Shown piece after piece: positions 44,971-53,960 of a stretch of 64,000 nucleotides of DNA. The translations under genes were made by a program, and so were the position numbers. A model generated the notes under the pieces. That model worked only from the letters and a program-made list of their open reading frames with translations, made no database searches and had not been told where the DNA came from. The stretch spans positions 158,146-222,145 of the forward strand of contig NZ_JAAMQM010000009.1 of the NCBI RefSeq assembly GCF_013523055.1. The letters run 5' to 3'. Position 1 is the stretch's first letter; each line of letters opens with the position of its first letter. The stretch is from Pseudomonas capeferrum (GTDB taxonomy: Bacteria; Pseudomonadota; Gammaproteobacteria; Pseudomonadales; Pseudomonadaceae).

Positions 44971-45711
44971 TCAGAGCGGAGCGAGCCAGACCAGGGAAGC
45001 GAAGCGACCGCCGTGCGGCGTACGGCGATAAGAGAAGAAGCGTGGATCGCTGACGGTACAGAAGCCACCGCCATGGACGGCAGTGACACCGCGTGCCGCC
45101 AGCCGTATGCGGGCCAGGGCATAGATATCGGCCATCAGCTTGCCCGCGCGCTCGCCCGCCACGAAGGCCTCGCTGGCTTGCGGATGCGTGGAGGTAAAGG
45201 CATCGCGGACTTCCAGACCGACCTCGAACGCCCGTGGGCCGATGGCTGGCCCCAGCCAGACCAGCACGTCCTCGGCTGGCAAGGCCAGGCGATCGAGGGT
45301 CGCTTCCAGGACACCGCCCGCCAACCCACGCCAACCCGCATGGGCGGCCGCGACACGGGTACCGGCACGATCGCAGAACAGCACCGGTAGGCAGTCGGCG
45401 GTCATGGCCGTACAGGCGATGCCTGGCGTTGCCGTCCAGCTCGCATCCGCTTCGGCAACGATCGAGGGGTCGGCGTCGGCCACCACCACGCCGTGCAGCT
45501 GCCGGAGCCAGGCCGGACGGATGCCGAAAGGCTCGCTCAAGCGGCGCCGGTTCTCGGCGACGGCCCGCGGATCGTCGCCCACGTGGTCCCCGAGGTTGAA
45601 GGTATCGTACGGTGGCAGGCTGACGCCGCCAGCCCGCGTGGTGACACAGGCGTTGACCGAGGCCGGGGCTGGCCAGTCGGGAATCAGCAACGCTTGTGTC
45701 AGACCGTTCAT
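44971..45711 (-). CDS. pgeF: purine nucleoside phosphorylase/polyphenol oxidase family (PgeF/YfiH)
   Basis: 246 residues of the multicopper-oxidase-like PgeF/LACC1 family: GGVSLPPYDTFNLGDHVGDD, then CTAMTADCLPVLFCDRAG and VAAAHAGWRGLAGGV (Cys/His metal site), GPAIGPRAFEVG. Family members act on purine nucleosides and edit peptidoglycan-related metabolites; exact activity is unproven here. Overlaps rluD by four bases. Confidence 0.9.
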   Translation of the reverse strand: MNGLTQALLIPDWPAPASVNACVTTRAGGVSLPPYDTFNLGDHVGDDPRAVAENRRRLSEPFGIRPAWLRQLHGVVVADADPSIVAEADASWTATPGIACTAMTADCLPVLFCDRAGTRVAAAHAGWRGLAGGVLEATLDRLALPAEDVLVWLGPAIGPRAFEVGLEVRDAFTSTHPQASEAFVAGERAGKLMADIYALARIRLAARGVTAVHGGGFCTVSDPRFFSYRRTPHGGRFASLVWLAPL

Positions 45712-46670
45712 CCGATAAAGCTCTCGCGGTCCTGCTTGAGCAGCGACAGCAGCCAGACGAAGTCATCCGGCAAGGGCGACTCCCAGCCTATGCGCTTGCC
45801 GGTGGCTGGGTGATCCAGTTCGAGGAAGCGCGCATGCAGGGCCTGACGCGGGAAGGTCTTGAGGGCATCGACCATGGTCGGGTTGGCCGCGGGCGGGATA
45901 CGAAAGCGCCCGCCGTAGGTCTGGTCACCCACCAGCGGAAAGTTGACATGCGCCATGTGCACACGGATCTGGTGGGTACGCCCGGTTTCGAGCTTGACCC
46001 GCACATGGGTATGCGAACGGAAGCGCTCCAGCACACGGTAATGGCTGACCGCCGGCTTGCCGCCTTCGGTGACCGCCATGCGCTGGCGCTGGCCGCCATG
46101 ACGCCCGATCGGCGCGTCGATCTTGCCACCGGCGGTCACTACGCCGATCACGATGCACTCATAGATGCGGCTGACACTGCGGCGCTGCATCTGGGCGACC
46201 AGGTTGGTCTGCGCCTGCAGGGTCTTGGCCACCACCATCAGACCCGTGGTGTCCTTGTCCAGACGGTGGACGATGCCGGCCCGCGGAACGTTGACGATGT
46301 CGGGCACATGATGCAGCAGCGCGTTGAGCAACGTGCCATCGGCATGGCCGGCCGCCGGGTGGACCACGAGCCCCGCAGGCTTGTTGATCACCAGGATCTG
46401 ATCGTCTTCGTAGACGATATCCAGCTCGATGTCCTGCGCCATCCACTCGCCCTGGGCCTCGTGCTCGGCCTCCAGGGCCAGCATCGCGCCACCGTGGACG
46501 GTGTCACGGGGACGAAGGACGGCGCCATCGACAGTCAGGCGGCCCTCCTTGATCCACGAAGACAGGCGCGAACGCGAGTACTCGGCGAACAATTGGGCGG
46601 CGACCTGGTCGAGCCGTTGGCCGCCCAGCTCGGACGGGACCTCTGCACTTAGTTGAATGATCTCAGACAT
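45708..46670 (-). CDS. rluD: 23S rRNA pseudouridine(1911/1915/1917) synthase
   Basis: 320 residues: N-terminal S4 domain ([20 protein letters not shown]) and RsuA/RluA catalytic domain with [16 protein letters not shown] carrying the catalytic Asp, then [20 protein letters not shown]. Modifies helix 69 of 23S rRNA. Divergent from bamD, as in most pseudomonads. Confidence 0.96.
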   Translation of the reverse strand: MSEIIQLSAEVPSELGGQRLDQVAAQLFAEYSRSRLSSWIKEGRLTVDGAVLRPRDTVHGGAMLALEAEHEAQGEWMAQDIELDIVYEDDQILVINKPAGLVVHPAAGHADGTLLNALLHHVPDIVNVPRAGIVHRLDKDTTGLMVVAKTLQAQTNLVAQMQRRSVSRIYECIVIGVVTAGGKIDAPIGRHGGQRQRMAVTEGGKPAVSHYRVLERFRSHTHVRVKLETGRTHQIRVHMAHVNFPLVGDQTYGGRFRIPPAANPTMVDALKTFPRQALHARFLELDHPATGKRIGWESPLPDDFVWLLSLLKQDRESFIG

Positions 46671-46817
46671 GCTCGAATCAGCGGGCGCACAGCCTTTGGT
46701 TCAACTGCGCGCTTGTGGTTAAATACGACTTCTTTTGCCCCGGGGTTCACCGGGGGCGCTCATCATAACAGGACGGCACCGCCCAAGACAGCGGCCGTCA
46801 AAGGGACGCAAGCCGCC

Positions 46818-47837
46818 ATGCAAGTGAAACACCTGCTGCTGATCGCCATCCTCGGACTCACTGCTGCCTGTTCTTCGACGAAGGAAGTCATCGACGAAAA
46901 CCTGAGCGAAGCCGAGCTGTACCAGCAGGCGCAGGCCGACCTGGACAACCACAGCTACACCAGCGCCGTCGGCAAGCTGAAGGCACTGGAGTCGCGCTAT
47001 CCGTTCGGCCGCTACGCCGACCAGGCACAGCTCGAGCTGATCTACGCCAACTACAAGAACGCCGAGCCGGAAGCCGCCAAGTCCGCTGCCGAGCGCTTCA
47101 TTCGTCTGCATCCTCAGCATCCGAACGTCGACTACGCCTACTACCTCAAGGGCCTGACGTCGTTCGACCAGGACCAGGGCTTGCTGGCGCGCTTCCTGCC
47201 GCTGGACATGACCAAGCGTGATCCGGGTGCCGCGCGCGACTCGTACAACGAGTTCGCCCAGCTCACCAGCCGCTTCCCCAACAGCCGCTACTCGCCGGAC
47301 GCCAAGCAGCGCATGATCTACCTGCGCAACCTGCTGGCCGCCTACGAAATCCACGTGGCCGACTACTACATGACTCGCCAGGCCTACGTCGCGGCAGCCA
47401 ACCGCGGTCGCTACGTGGTCGAGAACTTCCAGGAGACCCCTTCGGTCGGTGACGGCCTGGCCGTGATGACCGAGGCCTACCGGCACCTGCATCTGGACGA
47501 GCTGGCTAACACCAGCCTGGAAGCCCTGAAGCTCAACTACCCCGATCACCCTAGCCTGGTCGACGGCGAATTCGCGCCCAAGCAGGGCGAAGCCTACAAC
47601 CGCTCCTGGCTTTCCAAGGCTACCTTGGGCCTGATCGAATCCGATGCTCCGCTGCCACCGGGCGAGACACGCGCCAACCAGGATGTCATCCGTCAGTTCG
47701 AGGATGCCAGGGCCGACATGCCGCGAGAGCTGCTGCCCAAGGACGAAGACGGTAACCCGATCGAGCCTGAAGGCCCCAAGGAAGCGCAGAACAGCCGCTC
47801 CTGGTTCAGCTACATGACCTTCGGTCTGTTCGACTGA
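46818..47837 (+). CDS. bamD: outer-membrane assembly lipoprotein BamD
   Basis: 339 residues. Signal peptide with lipobox LTAAC (Cys at about 19), then TPR-type repeats ([60 protein letters not shown]). Essential part of the BAM complex inserting beta-barrel proteins. Start ATG 46818; an upstream open frame overlaps rluD and is not used. The C-terminal extension beyond about 250 is longer than in E. coli BamD, as usual in Pseudomonas. Confidence 0.96.
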   Translation: MQVKHLLLIAILGLTAACSSTKEVIDENLSEAELYQQAQADLDNHSYTSAVGKLKALESRYPFGRYADQAQLELIYANYKNAEPEAAKSAAERFIRLHPQHPNVDYAYYLKGLTSFDQDQGLLARFLPLDMTKRDPGAARDSYNEFAQLTSRFPNSRYSPDAKQRMIYLRNLLAAYEIHVADYYMTRQAYVAAANRGRYVVENFQETPSVGDGLAVMTEAYRHLHLDELANTSLEALKLNYPDHPSLVDGEFAPKQGEAYNRSWLSKATLGLIESDAPLPPGETRANQDVIRQFEDARADMPRELLPKDEDGNPIEPEGPKEAQNSRSWFSYMTFGLFD

Positions 47838-47863
47838 TCCATTACGCGAGCATGAAGGGATGC

Positions 47864-48057
47864 CCTGGCCTAATGCCAGTCAGTTAAGCCCCGCAATCTG
47901 CAATTGGGGCTGCTTCGCATCCCTTCGCGGGCAAGCCCGCTCCCACAAGAAGTGCGCAACTCCTGAGTCAGCGCTCAACGTGTGGGAACGGGCTTGCCCG
48001 CGAAGGGGTGCGAAGCAGCCCCATTGGCCTTAACTGACAAAGCATTAGGCCCAGGCC
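47864..48057. repeat. REP doublet nested in an extended inverted repeat
   Basis: The core is two inverted REP units (CGCGGGCAAGCCCGCTCCCA type) at about 47924-47946 and 47981-48004. Beyond them the two sides stay complementary: GGGGCTGCTTCGCA pairs with TGCGAAGCAGCCCC, and CAGTTAAG and CCTAATG also find partners, giving imperfect arms of about 75-85 bases. It fills the space between bamD and the PP0621-family gene. Confidence 0.85.
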
Positions 48058-48117
48058 TCCCTTTTTTCATGGCCGCGCTCTAGACTGTCGACTCTACCCT
48101 TCGACAAGCTGGACACC

Positions 48118-48348
48118 ATGGTTCGCCTACTTTTCTGGATCGCCCTGATCGCCGCCGCGTTCTGGCTGTGGCGCAAGTTCAAGATCAGCCAACAATCGCA
48201 TTCCAATGCCCGCTCCGACCGTGCGCTGACGATGGTTCGCTGCGCCCAGTGCGGCGTGCACCTACCTGATGATCGTGCCCTGCGCCTGGGCAATGACTGG
48301 TATTGCAGCCAGGCGCATCTCGAGAAGGGGCCCGGACCGAAGCAGTAA
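48118..48348 (+). CDS. PP0621 family protein
   Basis: 76 residues: N-terminal hydrophobic helix (RLLFWIALIAAAFWLWRKF) and a C-terminal zinc-ribbon-like part (MVRCAQCGVHLPDDRAL ... WYCSQAH with C-x2-C and C-x2-H). A small membrane-anchored protein of unknown function, named after P. putida PP0621. Confidence 0.85.
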   Translation: MVRLLFWIALIAAAFWLWRKFKISQQSHSNARSDRALTMVRCAQCGVHLPDDRALRLGNDWYCSQAHLEKGPGPKQ

Positions 48349-48385
48349 AGCAGGGCCGGCCCGCCCCCTTAGTCATTGCGGGATG

Positions 48386-49480
48386 TCATAGGCGCCCTGC
48401 CGGCGCATAAGGCGCCGGGTCGATGATCGGCTTACGCCCCAGCAACAGGTCGCTGAACAGCTGGCAGGACGCCGGCGCCAGGACCAGGCCATTGCGATAA
48501 TGACCGCAGTTCAGCCATAAGCCCTGATGGTCCGGCACCGCGCCGATGTAGGGAACTCCCTCGGGTGACCCCGGACGCAGTCCAGCCCAATGCCCCACCG
48601 GGACGGCATCGGCGAGCGCCGGCAGCAGCTCGATGGCCGAAGCCATCAGGCTGCGCAGTGCGTCAGGGGTCGGGGTCTTGTCGTAGCCCGCGTGCTCCAG
48701 GGTGCTGCCGACCAGAATATGTCCGTCGCGCCGCGGAATCGCGTAGCGCCCCTTGGCCAGTACCATGCTTGGCAGGAAATCCTGTTCGCACTTGAACAGG
48801 ATCATCTGACCCTTGACCGGTTCGACAGGCATGTCGATACCCAGGGTACGTAGCAGATCGCCGCTCCACGCCCCCGCGCTGAGCACTACTTCATCGGCCG
48901 GCAGCACGCCGAAGTCGGTCATTACACCCGTGATCCGCTTGCCTTCCCGATGGAAGCCGCTGATTCGGCAGTGCTCGCGCAAGGTCACGTTAGGCAGCGC
49001 CAGCAACGCCGCCCTCAATGCCTTGACGAGGCGTGGATTACGTACATTGGCGACACCGGCCATGTATAGCGCGCGCCTGAAGCCGGAGCCCAGTACCGGA
49101 ACCGCTTCATAGGCCGCCGCGATGTCTACCGAGCTGAGTGGCCGACCTTCGCGAGCCGCCCAGGCAAGCGCTTCGGCTTCGTCGTCGAGGTCCAGCCAAT
49201 ACAGCCCCGTAGTATGCACCTCGGGGTCTATCCCGGTGCTGGCGAACAGTCTCTCGCCCAACTGCGGATAGAAATCCTGCGACCAATGGGCCAGCGCGGT
49301 GACTGCCGGGCTATAGCGCCACGGATACAGCGGGGAGACGATACCGCCGCCTGCCCACGACGACTCGCGCCCGACCTCGCCCTGATCGCACACCACGACC
49401 TGTTCGACTTCCGCCGCCAGGTGAAACGCTGTCAGCAGGCCGATGACTCCACCGCCGACAATCACTACTTGCTTGCTCAT
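48386..49480 (-). CDS. thiO: FAD-dependent glycine oxidase ThiO
   Basis: 364-residue D-amino-acid-oxidase-fold flavoenzyme making iminoglycine for the thiazole part of thiamine. FAD-binding SKQVVIVGGGVIGLLTAFHL at the N-terminus, GRESSWAGGGIVSPLYPWRY, and the C-terminal HYRNGLVLAPA motif. ATG at 49480 begins the Rossmann fold; upstream in-frame start at 49552 is unlikely. Unlinked to other thi genes here. Confidence 0.92.
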   Translation of the reverse strand: MSKQVVIVGGGVIGLLTAFHLAAEVEQVVVCDQGEVGRESSWAGGGIVSPLYPWRYSPAVTALAHWSQDFYPQLGERLFASTGIDPEVHTTGLYWLDLDDEAEALAWAAREGRPLSSVDIAAAYEAVPVLGSGFRRALYMAGVANVRNPRLVKALRAALLALPNVTLREHCRISGFHREGKRITGVMTDFGVLPADEVVLSAGAWSGDLLRTLGIDMPVEPVKGQMILFKCEQDFLPSMVLAKGRYAIPRRDGHILVGSTLEHAGYDKTPTPDALRSLMASAIELLPALADAVPVGHWAGLRPGSPEGVPYIGAVPDHQGLWLNCGHYRNGLVLAPASCQLFSDLLLGRKPIIDPAPYAPAGRL

Positions 49481-49536
49481 CTGTCGATCCAACACCTGAA
49501 GAAAACCGCAGCGCCGCAACCAGCGCCATTCAACCT

Positions 49537-49935
49537 TCAGCTTCCCCAGCAATCCGTCGTATCGGCAAGACTGCCCGGATTACTCTGCGCGCCGGCTTGG
49601 TCAAGCACGAAATCGCCGCAACGGTCTGCCTCCATCAGCCCCCGCGGCAGACGCTTGGCAAGCAGGCGGAAACCTTCGCCATCACGCTGGGCCTGCACGC
49701 TGTAGTAACGGCTACCGCTGGGCATGGGGGTGACCAGCCGATCGCCGTCGTCATACTGGCCGACCAGAGAATAGTGGCGCTCCAGGCGCAACGCGGCGTC
49801 GTGCAGCAGGCTGACGGCCTCGACTCGCGCGGCGCGCCTGAGCTGATCGTTGTAACTGGGGTAGGCAATGGTTGCCAGAATGCCGACCACGGCCACGACA
49901 ATCAACAATTCGATCAGGCTCAGCCCTTTTTGCAT
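49537..49935 (-). CDS. pilE: minor pilin PilE
   Basis: 132 residues. Prepilin leader MQKG cleaved before LSLIELLIVVAVVGILATIA (Glu +5). The C-terminal region has the cysteine pair (DRCGDF ... TDCWGS). Part of the initiating pilus tip complex. Last gene of pilV-pilW-pilX-pilE on the minus strand, 13 bases after pilX. Confidence 0.9.
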   Translation of the reverse strand: MQKGLSLIELLIVVAVVGILATIAYPSYNDQLRRAARVEAVSLLHDAALRLERHYSLVGQYDDGDRLVTPMPSGSRYYSVQAQRDGEGFRLLAKRLPRGLMEADRCGDFVLDQAGAQSNPGSLADTTDCWGS

Positions 49936-49948
49936 CAATACTCTCCGC

Positions 49949-50425
49949 CTATCGTTGGCGCCAGGTAATTCGTCGAGGCGCCTGCGACTGCCCGACATCA
50001 AAGGCGTAGACCGCTTCAAGCACGCGCCGTCCACGGGCCTGGCGACTGACTGCGGTGACCCGCACCAGCGTCACTGACGAAGCGGCGGATGTGTGTGCCG
50101 CCAGCGTGGTATCGCCCAGGTTCTGCAGCAGGTAGAAGCCTTCGTCGACAGCCTGCCAGACCTGATCGCCCTTCTCGTCCCCCGCTACATCGGGATAGGA
50201 CGGTAGTCGGCAGGGTAGGCAAGGCAGTGGCACCTCCGACAACAGGCGTGTACCAGCTTCGACGAGCACGGACTCGGCCTGCTCGAAGGCGCGTGTGGCA
50301 GCCATCAGGTCGCCTGACAGGCGTGCTTGTAATTGCGCATCGTGCAGGGCGGATGCTCCGAGCAGGCCCAGCATCAAGAGCAGGACCAGACCGACCAACA
50401 GGACGACACCGCGCTGACGTTTCAT
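49949..50425 (-). CDS. pilX: minor pilin PilX
   Basis: 158 residues; short leader MKRQRG then VVLLVGLVLLLMLGLLGASA. It lacks Glu at +5, as typical for PilX/GspK-like minor pilins. PilX-family N-terminal part LHDAQLQARLSGDLMAATRAFEQ is split around residue 30-48. Overlaps pilW by four bases. Confidence 0.85.
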   Translation of the reverse strand: MKRQRGVVLLVGLVLLLMLGLLGASALHDAQLQARLSGDLMAATRAFEQAESVLVEAGTRLLSEVPLPCLPCRLPSYPDVAGDEKGDQVWQAVDEGFYLLQNLGDTTLAAHTSAASSVTLVRVTAVSRQARGRRVLEAVYAFDVGQSQAPRRITWRQR

Positions 50426-51084
50426 GAGGACGAGAGCCGATTGCGCAGGGTTACGCTGTACGCATAGCGCTGTTCGATACCGTGCGTCGGTTCGAACAGG
50501 GTGAGCTCCAAGTCCAACCGCTCGTACTCTCCTTGTGGCACCCGGGTGATACGCAGGTCTCGAACATGACTGACCAGCGCCGCGGTGATTCCCCCGCTTT
50601 TCAGTATCAGCCGATCACCGCTCAATCGGTACGAGCGCCTCAAGAGCGGAATCGCGATCTCGCCGGCGCCCGCCGCCCGCGCGCCCTCGTGGACGCTGGC
50701 CTTGGTCCTGCAGTCGGTAATCAATGTCCAGTCCGGCCGGACGCCGGCTTGCTCCAGTTCCGCTCCGACGAGGTCGAGCGTATCGAGACGTCCGTCGGCG
50801 GCCTGTCGCAACAGAAAAGGTCGAGCGATGGCAGGCACTGCCCTTTTGTCTTCGAACTCGATGACACTTCTCTTCAGGCAGCCGAACATACCGGTCATGC
50901 GCAGTTCCTGGGCCATGCGCTGCAGGACCAACCGCGCATCGTCCTGCAACGCAGCCGTAACTCCCTGAATGCGCCACGCCTGATGGCCCGCGACGAATAC
51001 CTGGGTAGCGCCTGTCAGTACCAGCAGCCCCAACCCAAGCGCCAGCACGGCTTCCAAAAGACCGAACCCCTCCTGGTGTCTCAC
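50422..51084 (-). CDS. pilW: minor pilin PilW
   Basis: 220 residues; leader MRHQEG then FGLLEAVLALGLGLLVLTG with Glu +5. Long beta-rich C-domain (LVLQRMAQELRMTGMFGCLK onward) typical of PilW/PulJ-like minor pilins. Overlaps both pilV and pilX by four bases, indicating one transcript. Confidence 0.87.
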   Translation of the reverse strand: MRHQEGFGLLEAVLALGLGLLVLTGATQVFVAGHQAWRIQGVTAALQDDARLVLQRMAQELRMTGMFGCLKRSVIEFEDKRAVPAIARPFLLRQAADGRLDTLDLVGAELEQAGVRPDWTLITDCRTKASVHEGARAAGAGEIAIPLLRRSYRLSGDRLILKSGGITAALVSHVRDLRITRVPQGEYERLDLELTLFEPTHGIEQRYAYSVTLRNRLSSS

Positions 51085-51443
51085 GGCACTACCCTGCCCT
51101 GCAGGCTGACAACACGCACACCGTCGGCCTCCCGTTTATCGCGCCAACGAATGTCTACCTCGATTCCGCCCCCGGCCTGCCGTGCCGTAGCCTGGACCGA
51201 AGCGCCCAGGAGTTCGCGTGCAACCGCCTGCCAGCTGGTCACCTGCTCATGGTTCAACGGAACGTCACGCACGCGCTCGAGCAGCGCCTGGGCGAGATAC
51301 ACGGCCTGGGTGTCTCGGCGCCCTTGCTCGACCACCTGCAGGGACCGCACCTGCAACGCCGCGATGCTGGACAGGCCGAATGTCAGCACTGTCATCGCCA
51401 ACAGAACCTCAAGCAAGGTCATTCCTTGTTGTTTGCCATCCAT
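51081..51443 (-). CDS. pilV: minor pilin PilV
   Basis: 120 residues; leader MDGKQQG then MTLLEVLLAMTVLTFGLSSI with Glu +5, typical of PilV/GspI-like pilins. Start ATG 51443. First gene of the minor-pilin operon, divergent from the fimT-like gene. Confidence 0.87.
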   Translation of the reverse strand: MDGKQQGMTLLEVLLAMTVLTFGLSSIAALQVRSLQVVEQGRRDTQAVYLAQALLERVRDVPLNHEQVTSWQAVARELLGASVQATARQAGGGIEVDIRWRDKREADGVRVVSLQGRVVP

Positions 51444-51554
51444 GGGGTGCGCCTCCTGCGACTTTTCCTGCCGAATCCGGACCACTTGCCTGACTGGACG
51501 TCCTGCCCACGTGGCTCGAAGCTATAGCGAAGCACTTCCAGGAAGAAATGCACG

Positions 51555-52052
51555 GTGAGGCAATACGGAGTAACACTGATACAAATGATGTTCGCCCTGG
51601 CGCTTGGCGCCTTGCTTACGCAGGTGGGAATCCCTTCCTATATAAGCATCAGTCGAGAACTCGAGCATACGGCTGCGGCTCGCAACTTCGCGCAAGCGCT
51701 GCGTAGTGCTCGCAGCCTTGCCTTGCTGCATAACCAGCCCGTGCTGGTGCAGCCGTTGCAGGACGATTGGGGTATAGGGTGGCGCATGATGCTGGAGAGA
51801 GACCGCCAGCTCCTGCGCGAGAAGCGTTATCCGCGACCCTTGCGAACTACAGGCAATTTTCCGCGCGACCAGGGGGTAAGGTTCAATGCGCTGGGCGTGC
51901 CGGTCAGGGCGGTCGGCGGCTTCAGCGGAGCCACGCTGAATATATGTCCGTACGCCAAGGGCGGTACACGGCATCAGGTCGTATTGTCGCCAAGCGGGCG
52001 GGTGCGCCTGTCGCAGGAAGTGACCGAGGAGACCTCCTGCGCAGGCGTCTGA
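51555..52052 (+). CDS. fimT: FimT/GspH-like minor pilin
   Basis: 165 residues from a GTG start, with AGGAAGA upstream. Leader MRQYG then VTLIQMMFALALGALLTQVG; Glu at +5 is replaced by Gln (LIQM), unusual for a pilin of this type. C-domain (RNFAQALRSARSLALLHNQP) matches FimT/GspH. Divergent from pilV; its stop abuts the ispH stop from the other strand. Confidence 0.83.
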   Translation: MRQYGVTLIQMMFALALGALLTQVGIPSYISISRELEHTAAARNFAQALRSARSLALLHNQPVLVQPLQDDWGIGWRMMLERDRQLLREKRYPRPLRTTGNFPRDQGVRFNALGVPVRAVGGFSGATLNICPYAKGGTRHQVVLSPSGRVRLSQEVTEETSCAGV

Positions 52053-53000
52053 TCAGATGAGCGAGCGAACCCGCAGCTCTTTTGGCATGGAGAAAGTGAT
52101 GTTCTCAGGGCGCCCCTCGAGCTCTTCGGCGCCTACCGCGCCCCAGGCCTTGAGCTGGTCGATCACGCCTCGTACGAGCACTTCGGGTGCGGATGCGCCC
52201 GCCGTGATACCGATGCGTTCAATGCCGTCGAACCAGGCGCGCTGCATGTCCTCGGCCCCGTCGATGAGGTAGGCGGGAGTCCCCATCCGCTCGGCCAGCT
52301 CGCGCAGGCGGTTGGAGTTGGAGCTGTTGGGACTGCCGACCACCAGCACTACATTGCACTCGCTGGCGAGTTGCTTGACGGCGTCCTGGCGGTTCTGGGT
52401 GGCGTAGCAGATGTCATCCTTGCGAGGTCCGCCGATGTTCGGAAAACGTGCCCGCAGGGCATCGATGACCCTGCCCGTATCGTCCATCGACAGGGTCGTC
52501 TGGGTAACGAAGGCCAGGCGATCCGGATCACGTACCTGCAGGCTCGCGACATCCTCCTCGTCTTCGACCAGGTAGATCGAGCCACCATTGCTCGCGTCGT
52601 ACTGACCCATGGTGCCCTCGACCTCCGGATGACCGGCGTGGCCGATAAGGATGCATTCCTTGCCGTCGCGGCTGTATTTGGCGACTTCGATATGTACCTT
52701 GGTCACCAGCGGACAAGTGGCGTCGAATACCTTGAGCCCACGCCCTGCCGCTTCCTGGCGCACGGCCTGGGAAACGCCATGAGCACTGAAGATGACGATC
52801 ACGTCATCCGGCACCTGGTCGAGCTCCTCGACGAAGATGGCGCCCCGGGCACGCAGGTCCTCGACCACGAACTTGTTGTGCACCACTTCGTGGCGCACGT
52901 AGATCGGTGGCCCGAAGACCTCGAGGGCGCGATTGACGATCTCGATCGCCCGATCCACGCCTGCGCAGAAGCCACGGGGGTTGGCGAGTTTGATTTGCAT
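52053..53000 (-). CDS. ispH: 4-hydroxy-3-methylbut-2-enyl diphosphate reductase
   Basis: 315-residue iron-sulphur enzyme, last step of the MEP isoprenoid pathway giving IPP and DMAPP. Three cluster cysteines in [24 protein letters not shown] and [14 protein letters not shown]; substrate motif SAHGVS. Last gene of ribF-ileS-lspA-fkpB-ispH, 14 bases after fkpB. Confidence 0.97.
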   Translation of the reverse strand: MQIKLANPRGFCAGVDRAIEIVNRALEVFGPPIYVRHEVVHNKFVVEDLRARGAIFVEELDQVPDDVIVIFSAHGVSQAVRQEAAGRGLKVFDATCPLVTKVHIEVAKYSRDGKECILIGHAGHPEVEGTMGQYDASNGGSIYLVEDEEDVASLQVRDPDRLAFVTQTTLSMDDTGRVIDALRARFPNIGGPRKDDICYATQNRQDAVKQLASECNVVLVVGSPNSSNSNRLRELAERMGTPAYLIDGAEDMQRAWFDGIERIGITAGASAPEVLVRGVIDQLKAWGAVGAEELEGRPENITFSMPKELRVRSLI

Positions 53001-53014
53001 GCTCGGCTCCAGGC

Positions 53015-53452
53015 CTACAAGGCCTTCACGTCGAGGATTTCCACCTCGAAGCTCAGGGTCTTGCCGGCCAGTGGGTGATTGAAGTCGATGGTCACCTGGG
53101 CGTCGTCGAACGCCTTGACCACTCCGGGCAGTTCGGTATTGGCGGCATCGTTGAAGATGACCAGCAGGCCCTCGGACAGCTCCATGTCAGTGAACTGGGA
53201 GCGCGGCATCACCTGCACGTTCTGCGGGTTCGCCTGGCCGAAGGCGCTTTCAGGGGGCACGGCAATGATGCGCTTGTCGCCAGCCTTGAAGCCGAACAGC
53301 GCGGCCTCGAAGCCTGGCAGCAGGTTACCGTCGCCGACCTTGAACACGGCGGGCGCCTTGTCGAAGGTGCTGTCGACGGTATCGCCGTTTTCCAGGTGCA
53401 ATGCAAAGTGCAGGGTCACTTCGGTGTTCTGGCCGATGCGGATCTCAGTCAT
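53015..53452 (-). CDS. fkpB: FKBP-type peptidyl-prolyl isomerase (SlpA/FkpB)
   Basis: 145 residues, cytoplasmic FKBP with the IF insert as in SlyD/Slp[56 protein letters not shown]. No His-rich tail, so SlpA rather than SlyD. Overlaps lspA by 8 bases. Confidence 0.94.
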   Translation of the reverse strand: MTEIRIGQNTEVTLHFALHLENGDTVDSTFDKAPAVFKVGDGNLLPGFEAALFGFKAGDKRIIAVPPESAFGQANPQNVQVMPRSQFTDMELSEGLLVIFNDAANTELPGVVKAFDDAQVTIDFNHPLAGKTLSFEVEILDVKAL

Positions 53453-53960
53453 GGACAGGCTCTCCGGACTTCTTGGTCTTGAACATATCCAGCGCCAGCA
53501 TCACCGCACCGACGGTAATGGCGCTGTCGGCCAGGTTGAAGGCCGGGAAATACCAACGGTTCTGCCAGTGCACCAGGATGAAGTCGACCACATGGCCGAG
53601 CACGATCCGGTCGTACAGGTTACCCAAGGCGCCGCCGAGCACCAGCGCCAGGGCCACGGCCAACCAGATCTCGCCGCGGCCGAGACGCTTGAGCCAGACA
53701 ACCAGCACAGCGCTGACGACCAAGGCGATCAAGGCGAACAGCCAGCGCTGCCAGCCAGAGCTGTCGGCCAGGAAGCTGAAGGCAGCCCCGGTGTTGTAGG
53801 CCAGGGTCCAGCTGAAGTAGTCCGGGATCACTTCGATGCGCTGATAGAGGCTCAGCGCGCCTTCGAAGTAGACCTTGGTGGCCTGGTCGAGGACCAGGAC
53901 CACCAGGCTGAGCCAGAGCCAGACAAGGCGCCCGAAGCGCCCCGCAGCAGGGTTAGGCAT
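53445..53960 (-). CDS. lspA: lipoprotein signal peptidase
   Basis: 171-residue aspartic membrane protease, four helices. Catalytic regions [28 protein letters not shown] (Asp) and [11 protein letters not shown] (Asp). Start ATG 53960 overlaps the ileS stop by eight bases. Matures lipoproteins such as BamD encoded nearby. Confidence 0.96.
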   Translation of the reverse strand: MPNPAAGRFGRLVWLWLSLVVLVLDQATKVYFEGALSLYQRIEVIPDYFSWTLAYNTGAAFSFLADSSGWQRWLFALIALVVSAVLVVWLKRLGRGEIWLAVALALVLGGALGNLYDRIVLGHVVDFILVHWQNRWYFPAFNLADSAITVGAVMLALDMFKTKKSGEPVHD

